Part shown: positions 59,034 through 64,000 of the stretch, one piece after another
How positions within the stretch are numbered: the stretch's first letter is position 1
How the letters are laid out: each line of letters begins with the position of its first letter
Source of the DNA: JAGOFO01 sp964522105
Lineage (GTDB): Bacteria; Myxococcota_A; UBA9042; DTJE01
Assembly: GCA_964522105.1 (NCBI GenBank)
Contig: CAZFVA010000001.1
Coordinates: forward strand, 62,001 to 126,000
DNA length: 64,000 nucleotides
Reading direction: 5' to 3'
The notes under the pieces: generated by a model
What the model saw: the letters and a program-made list of their open reading frames with translations, nothing else
What the model was told of the DNA's origin: nothing
The model's database searches: none
Made by a program: the position numbers and the translations under genes

Positions 59034-60871
59034 TACGTCTTCTCCCTTTCTGTCCATGCGCGGAAGGCGTCCTTGTCGATAGCGCGCGATATTGCATCTT
59101 CAACACGGATTTTTCCGGACTCCAGAAGCTTGATAAGGGCATTGTCCATCGTCTGCATTCCGTCCACCCGGCCAAGCTGCACAGACGCCTTGATCTGATT
59201 GACCTTGTTTTCCCTGATCAATGTTGAAATGGCCGAATTGACGACCATCAACTCAACGGCAGCAATGCGGCCCTTGCCGTCGGCCCGTGGAACCAGCGTC
59301 TGCGCCAGAATCATGCGCAGCGAATCGGCCATGGAAATGCGAATCTGGGGCTGCTCCTGCCCGGGGAATGATTCAATCAGGCGCATGATTGCACCGACGG
59401 CGTCAGGCGTGTGCATCGTTGCAATAACGAGATGGCCTGTTTCCGATGCCTCCAGGACGCGACGCATCGTTTCAGTGTCGCGCATCTCGCCTATTACAAT
59501 GACATCAGGGTCTTCACGCAGACCGGAACGCAAACCGGCGGCAAAAGACTGTGTATGTTTACCGACTTCGCGCTGATTGACGATGCCCATCGCGCTTGGA
59601 AAGACGTACTCAACCGGGTCTTCAAGCGTCAAAACGTGCCGGGGAGTGCGCTCGGATATCTCGCGGACAAAAGCGGCCATCGTCGAACTTTTGCCAGATC
59701 CGGACCTGCCGGTCACAAGCACCAGGCCCTGCTGCAGGTGGATAATGTCTTTGACTCTTCCTGGAAGTCCAAGGGAATCAAGACGGGGGCTTTTAGAAGC
59801 AATCAACCGGATGACCGACGCCATTCCGCGCCTTTCGCAGAACACATTCACACGGTGCCGACCAACGCCTTCAACCACGTGCGAGAAGTCAGCATCCTGC
59901 ATATGTTCGTAGCGGCTGGCCAGGTGCAGCGGCATTATTTCGCGAATCGCTGCTTCAGCCGCTTCCGGCGACAGTGGCAACCCGACATCGACCAGAGCCC
60001 CGTGAATCCTGAATGCAACTGGAAGACCCGGAATAATATGTACGTCCGAGGCACCTTCAAGTCTGGCCCGGGTCAAAAGTTCATCAAGAAAGCCACGGGT
60101 CTTTACCGCACCTGCTGCCTGCGCGTTCAGTGCCGTTTCATCGACAGGTTTACCAATAAGCTGCCCGACGCTGACCATCGACGCGACAGCCGCATTTCTG
60201 ACGTCGGCATCCGGGTCAGAACCAGCAATCCGCTCAAGATACGGCATGACCTTCTGATTTTTCATCAGGCCAAGGGCCGCGACAGCCTCTTTTCTGATGA
60301 CTGAATCACTGTCCTGAATAAACCGCCCGGTTGCGCCGATGGCGGCCTGGTCCCCGGACTGTCTGATAAGTGAAATGGCATCCCATCGTAAATCTTCCAG
60401 GGCCAGAGCTTCGACCAGAATCTCAATCGCTTTCGGGCCGCCGGTCATGAAAGCAGCATCAAGGGCCAGGACCGCAAGAAGGCGGTCTTTTGAATTCAAG
60501 CAGAACCTCAAAGCCGGAAGAACATCCTTGTGAAGGATAGTCCTGGCACAGCTCATCAACAGCCGCCCATCTACACCTTCAGCTTTTGCAAGTTCAATAA
60601 TGACTACCGGAGCCAGATCGTTCGCCAGTCGGCGAAGCATCCTGTCCAGCCTTTCGCGTGAAGAAACGAGCAGGTTACGGCGAATCCGCAGCGCAGCCAG
60701 CAGGGGCGATTCCCCGGGCAACGCCGGGGATTGAATCAGGACCTTGGCGGCCTTGTTACGCTCACGATCGTCAGGACTGAACAGTGCCCGTACAAGGTCT
60801 TCTGCATCTTTGAAGCCGCCAATGCCAGCAGCAGATTTGCCGTCACCCGGTCCGTCAGCTTTGCCAGGCAT
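59033..60871 (-). CDS. HEAT-repeat / PilT-type ATPase fusion
   Basis: 612 residues from ATG 60871 (AAGGGGG before it; an earlier frame opening at 60895 is weaker). Residues about 15-225 are helical repeats of HEAT/PBS-lyase type (for example AAVAALGLMKNQKVMPYLERIAGSDPDADVRNAAVASM). Residues about 255-600 are a PilT-family ATPase: Walker A GRSGSGKSS, LTLEDPVEYVFPSAMGIVNQREVG, GEMRDTETMRRVLEASETGHLVIATMHT, and TLIRENKVNQIKASVQLGRVDGMQTMD. The last segment fits the PilT AIRNLIREGK motif. The fusion is unusual for PilT: HEAT repeats could dock the motor to another component. Its stop overlaps the start of the following PilT gene. Confidence 0.85.
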   Translation of the reverse strand: MPGKADGPGDGKSAAGIGGFKDAEDLVRALFSPDDRERNKAAKVLIQSPALPGESPLLAALRIRRNLLVSSRERLDRMLRRLANDLAPVVIIELAKAEGVDGRLLMSCARTILHKDVLPALRFCLNSKDRLLAVLALDAAFMTGGPKAIEILVEALALEDLRWDAISLIRQSGDQAAIGATGRFIQDSDSVIRKEAVAALGLMKNQKVMPYLERIAGSDPDADVRNAAVASMVSVGQLIGKPVDETALNAQAAGAVKTRGFLDELLTRARLEGASDVHIIPGLPVAFRIHGALVDVGLPLSPEAAEAAIREIMPLHLASRYEHMQDADFSHVVEGVGRHRVNVFCERRGMASVIRLIASKSPRLDSLGLPGRVKDIIHLQQGLVLVTGRSGSGKSSTMAAFVREISERTPRHVLTLEDPVEYVFPSAMGIVNQREVGKHTQSFAAGLRSGLREDPDVIVIGEMRDTETMRRVLEASETGHLVIATMHTPDAVGAIMRLIESFPGQEQPQIRISMADSLRMILAQTLVPRADGKGRIAAVELMVVNSAISTLIRENKVNQIKASVQLGRVDGMQTMDNALIKLLESGKIRVEDAISRAIDKDAFRAWTEREKT

Positions 60872-60978
60872 AATCCCCCTTTCAGACCTGAACACACCGA
60901 ATCACGATGCGTCCGAATCCACATCAGCCATTCCCCCCGGACCGACCGACATGTCTGGATTATAAGATCAAAATGACA

Positions 60979-63600
60979 TTACTTGCAGGAAACACGGCCC
61001 CGGAGTTTCAAAATGTCGAACCACAGGACACAGACAATGCCTGCCGTCATGCAACAGACGGCGTCAAACATGTGTGGTCTGGCAAAATGAAACAGATTCT
61101 GCGTGAATGGAACGCAAAGGATGACGGGAAGCAACACAGCCGTACCCAGGAAAACCCATTTCAGGGCCTTGTTCGGAACACGCAGCATCGACCACAAAGT
61201 CCTGGTCCACGACCTGTTGACCATGATAATTGTCAGAAAAGAAACGACCAGAGTCGCGAACGTCAGCGCCCGGGCCGCGTCAACGCTGTGATCCCTGCGG
61301 GAAAGCACAAACACGGTCAGACACACCGCAAGCACACTGAGGCCCTGAAAAAGGGCAAGCCTCATGGTACGCCACGAAAACAGATGCTCATCAGGACTTC
61401 TTGGCAGACGCTTCATTACATCGGACTCCGGATCTTCAGCTTCGAAAATCAGGGAGCATGACGGATCAATTATCAATTCCAGAAATACGATATGGATCGG
61501 CATCAGCAACAGCGGCCATCCGCCGAAGAAGACCGGAATCATCGACAGCCCGATGATCGGGATGTGGACAGCAACTATGAACATGACCGCCTTTTTGATG
61601 TTGTCAAACACCCGGCGGCCAAGGCGAACGGCATCAACTATCGACGAAAAATCATCGTTCAGAAGCACCAGCGAAGCCGACTCACGGGCAACGTCTGTAC
61701 CACGTCCGCCCATAGCAATCCCAATATGCGCAGCCTTCAAGGCCGGAGCATCATTGACGCCATCCCCGGTCATGGCGACAACTTCACCGTTCGCCTTCAG
61801 CGCTGTAACTATCCGCAGCTTCTGTTCTGGAACGACGCGGGCAAAAACCCTGATATGGCCTATCTTTCCGGCCAGTTCACTGTCACTCATCATATCAAGT
61901 TCAGGGCCGGTAATGACGTCGTCGCCATCTGCAATACCGGCCTGACGCGCAATGCTGAGCGCCGTGGCAGGGTAATCACCAGTGATCATTATGACTTTGA
62001 TACCTGCGGCCCGACATTCAGCAACTGCGGCAGGTACGGTGTCCCGCAACGGATCTTCAAAACCAAGCAAGCCGGCGTATTTCAATTCAAGATCATGATG
62101 TTTTTCGGGTAGTTCCACGATTCCGGAAACCACCCGCGCCACCGCCAGAACCCGCAGGCCCTGTGACGCAAGCACACGGACCTCGGCCGACACCTTCTGA
62201 CGATCCGTTTCCGACAGATGACACAGGTCGGCAATGGCCTCGGGGGCACCTTTAGACGCAACAACAATCTGATTATCTTCAGTCTGCCACGCTTGACTGA
62301 CCGCAAGCATTTCAGGTGACAGCGGATATTCCTTTACCAGTGACCAACCGGGATGCAGATGTTCGGTACCGGCAAGAAAGCGGACGCCGATTTCATGCAG
62401 GGCGCGCTCCATCGGGTCAAACGGGTCTTTCTTACTGGCAAGAATCGCGTTTTCAAGAAGACCATGCATATCTTCGGGAAGTGCCGTCAGGGATGGATTT
62501 ATCTGAAGCGCCTGATCCGCAATTGCCAGTTGCCGGACCGACATCTGATTCAACGTTAAAGTACCTGTCTTATCAACGCACAATACCGTAGCTGCGCCAA
62601 GCGTCTCGACCGCAGGCATGCGCCTGGTCAACACGTTGCTGCGCGAAATTCGCCACGCTCCAAGCGCCAGAAACACAGTCAGAACTACCGGGAATTCTTC
62701 TGGAATCGTGGCCATCGCCATCGCTATACCGGCCAGCAGCCCTTCTTTCCACGCCTGCGCGTCCCCACCGCGTGTCAACCCGTAAACAACCACGACAACT
62801 GCACACGCCGAAAGCCCTATTATCGCGAACAATTTGACCAGACGGCCGGTTTCACGCTGCAGAAGCGTCGGTTCTTCCTTAACGGTCGAAAGAGCCTTTC
62901 CAATTTTGCCCAGTTCAGACGCGTTGCCGGTCGCATAGACTTCGGCAATACCCTGCCCGGCCGTAATAAGCGTCCCTGAAAATACGGACGGCAGATCGTC
63001 ACCACCAGGATTGTCGCCCGACTTACCGGGCACAATCGGCGCGTCGGAAGGAAGCTTTCTGACCGGGACCGACTCACCCGTAAGAAGTGACTCGTCCGCG
63101 CAAAGATTGATACCACGGCGCAAGATCGCGTCGGCCGGGACCCGATCACCTTCTGAAAGAACAATAAAATCGCCGGGTACGACTTCCCGACCTGCAATAC
63201 GCCGATGCACCCCGTCACGGATAACAAGTGCGCGCGGGCTTGAAAGGTCACGAAGGGCGTCAAGCGCATGTTCGGTTCGCCGTTCCTGAACGATCGTTAT
63301 GCCCATGACAACAAAGACAAAGCCAAGCAGCATCAGTGCATCAACCGGCTCGCCCATGAAAAGATAAAGAAGGCCCGCTGCAACAAGCATCAGAAACATC
63401 GGCTCTTTGAAGACTTCAAAGACGATTGCCAGCAGTCCATGGTTTTTCTGCGCAGGAAGTTCGTTATATCCGTCACGCTCAAGTCGCGCCCTGGCTTCGG
63501 CTTCAGAAATACCGCCAATGTTATCCAGATCCATCACAGAAAGGCGGCTACCACCTGACTCCACCGATGACCTGTTTGATCCTGATGCTGCACCGTTCAT
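60979..63600 (-). CDS. P-type cation-transporting ATPase (P2-like)
   Basis: 873 residues. ATG 63600 with AGGAGA upstream. Actuator motif LTGESVPV, phosphorylation site DKTGTLT with Asp343, hinge MTGDGVNDAPALKAA, and about ten membrane helices in the expected places: a pair near residue 55-95, a pair near 255-310, and six in the last 220 residues. The fourth helix reads PEEFPVVLT, compared with PEGLP in SERCA-like Ca2+ pumps. N-terminal cation-ATPase domain (ARLERDGYNELPAQ). It pumps a cation such as Ca2+; the exact ion is not certain. A divergent TetR gene may control it. Confidence 0.9.
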   Translation of the reverse strand: MNGAASGSNRSSVESGGSRLSVMDLDNIGGISEAEARARLERDGYNELPAQKNHGLLAIVFEVFKEPMFLMLVAAGLLYLFMGEPVDALMLLGFVFVVMGITIVQERRTEHALDALRDLSSPRALVIRDGVHRRIAGREVVPGDFIVLSEGDRVPADAILRRGINLCADESLLTGESVPVRKLPSDAPIVPGKSGDNPGGDDLPSVFSGTLITAGQGIAEVYATGNASELGKIGKALSTVKEEPTLLQRETGRLVKLFAIIGLSACAVVVVVYGLTRGGDAQAWKEGLLAGIAMAMATIPEEFPVVLTVFLALGAWRISRSNVLTRRMPAVETLGAATVLCVDKTGTLTLNQMSVRQLAIADQALQINPSLTALPEDMHGLLENAILASKKDPFDPMERALHEIGVRFLAGTEHLHPGWSLVKEYPLSPEMLAVSQAWQTEDNQIVVASKGAPEAIADLCHLSETDRQKVSAEVRVLASQGLRVLAVARVVSGIVELPEKHHDLELKYAGLLGFEDPLRDTVPAAVAECRAAGIKVIMITGDYPATALSIARQAGIADGDDVITGPELDMMSDSELAGKIGHIRVFARVVPEQKLRIVTALKANGEVVAMTGDGVNDAPALKAAHIGIAMGGRGTDVARESASLVLLNDDFSSIVDAVRLGRRVFDNIKKAVMFIVAVHIPIIGLSMIPVFFGGWPLLLMPIHIVFLELIIDPSCSLIFEAEDPESDVMKRLPRSPDEHLFSWRTMRLALFQGLSVLAVCLTVFVLSRRDHSVDAARALTFATLVVSFLTIIMVNRSWTRTLWSMLRVPNKALKWVFLGTAVLLPVILCVPFTQNLFHFARPHMFDAVCCMTAGIVCVLWFDILKLRGRVSCK

Positions 63601-63694
63601 AAGTATCTCCTGCGAACCTTTCGGACAGATTGACTTCGACCAATATTCTGAGCAATTATTCAGGTCTGGTCTACTCGCATTATCGGAAGGCTAT

Positions 63695-64000
63695 ATGGCA
63701 CCAGCAAAAAACAGACTTGAGCCAAGAAAACCGCCAGTTCAGGGACGTTCACGAGACACGGTGGAGCTGATTCTGTCGGCGGCTGCTCAGATTTTTGAAT
63801 TACACGGCTACGCCGCCGGAACTACGAACAGAATCGCCGAACGTGCCGGCGTTTCGATAGGGACGCTTTACCAGTACTACCCAAGTAAAGAAGCTATAGC
63901 GGTCGCGCTGGTCGAAAGGCACATTGATGAAACATCACGGCGACTTGACGAGTGGGTGGCTCACATGATTGCCGAACGGCATGACCTTCGCGCAGCGCTG
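63695..64000 (+). CDS. TetR/AcrR-family transcription regulator (truncated by window edge)
   Basis: The frame from ATG 63695, with GGAAGG five bases before, runs off the right end after 102 residues. The N-terminal HTH is clear: RSRDTVELILSAAAQIFELHGYAAGTTNRIAERAGVSIGTLYQYYPSKEAIAVALVERHI (about 17-76; read in pieces). Ligand domain lies mostly outside the window. Divergent from the P-type ATPase, which it may control. The intergenic stretch contains a weak CTGA...TCAG pair at 63648-63663. Confidence 0.9.
   Translation, partial: MAPAKNRLEPRKPPVQGRSRDTVELILSAAAQIFELHGYAAGTTNRIAERAGVSIGTLYQYYPSKEAIAVALVERHIDETSRRLDEWVAHMIAERHDLRAAL

Noticed and set aside
59411..60304. 297-codon forward open frame opposite the HEAT-PilT gene
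   Set aside because: Shadow of the ATPase gene; composition is not protein-like and no start signal is seen.
63648..63663. CTGA...TCAG pair as a TetR operator
   Set aside because: Only four symmetric bases on each side in an AT-rich stretch; too weak to claim.
1..64000. Mobile elements, CRISPR arrays, prophage or rRNA
   Set aside because: No transposase, integrase, evenly spaced direct repeats or rRNA segments were seen on either strand.

Overview
The window looks like a chromosomal segment of a Gram-negative deltaproteobacterial lineage in or near Myxococcota (Bradymonadales/Polyangia-like). The evidence is an outer-membrane and lipid-A style toolkit (OmpA lipoproteins, an LpxD-type acyltransferase), about fourteen lipoproteins of which several carry long Asp/Thr-rich linkers after the lipobox, MopE-type metal-binding repeats, two C-terminal MYXO-CTERM-like sorting tails, a Ser/Thr kinase fused to PilZ, PilT-type ATPases and TSP3-OmpA proteins. 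This placement is inference from family content; there is no rRNA in the window. No phage, insertion sequence or CRISPR array was seen, and no intergenic gap exceeds about 230 bases.

Layout. 1-6.3 kb: tail of a large unrecognised protein, two related lipoproteins (the second OmpA/TSP3), then a tight row coaBC - family 4 uracil-DNA glycosylase - 3,5-diaminohexanoate dehydrogenase - thymidine kinase. 6.4-12.8 kb: a lipoprotein plus an AsmA-like/GT51 peptidoglycan transglycosylase fusion, an unknown lipoprotein, a CbpA-type DnaJ and another lipoprotein. 12.8-18.1 kb: a pteridine-reductase-like SDR, then yebC-ruvC-ruvA-ruvB and metK. 18.2-21.5 kb: dapB converging on a two-gene nitrogenase-like operon (NifH-like reductase plus a single very divergent component-1-like protein), a small unknown gene and tRNA-Leu(UAG). 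21.6-29.9 kb: secreted and lipoproteins, a kinase-PilZ fusion and an OmpA protein. 29.9-38.8 kb: ettA, then a divergent coupled row PIG-L deacetylase - LpxD-like acyltransferase - GT2 - class V aminotransferase - uup, facing a chorismate mutase/DAHP synthase. 38.8-52.9 kb: secreted hydrolases (C45 acyltransferase-like, GH106-like, two tandem metallophosphoesterases, an S1 protease), an ABC-2 exporter and a MopE/C-type-lectin lipoprotein. 53-64 kb: PfkB kinase, glnA (GSI-alpha type), a NarL-type regulator, a small Cys-rich protein, a lipoprotein, a PilT/HEAT-PilT pair, a P-type ATPase and the start of a TetR regulator.

Most interesting: the NifH-like protein keeps every Fe-protein signature (P-loop and both cluster cysteines, at positions 97 and 133) but its translationally coupled partner has no cysteine in its first 87 residues, where nitrogenase, BchN and CfbD proteins place cluster ligands. 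No nif, bch or cfb partner genes are nearby. This may be an undescribed nitrogenase-like reductase. Secondary points are a c-di-GMP-binding kinase fusion with intact PilZ motifs, a deacetylase/acyltransferase/glycosyltransferase cassette that suggests N-acyl swapping on a surface glycan, an HEAT-PilT fusion, and three successive perfect hairpins that all have a GTT loop.
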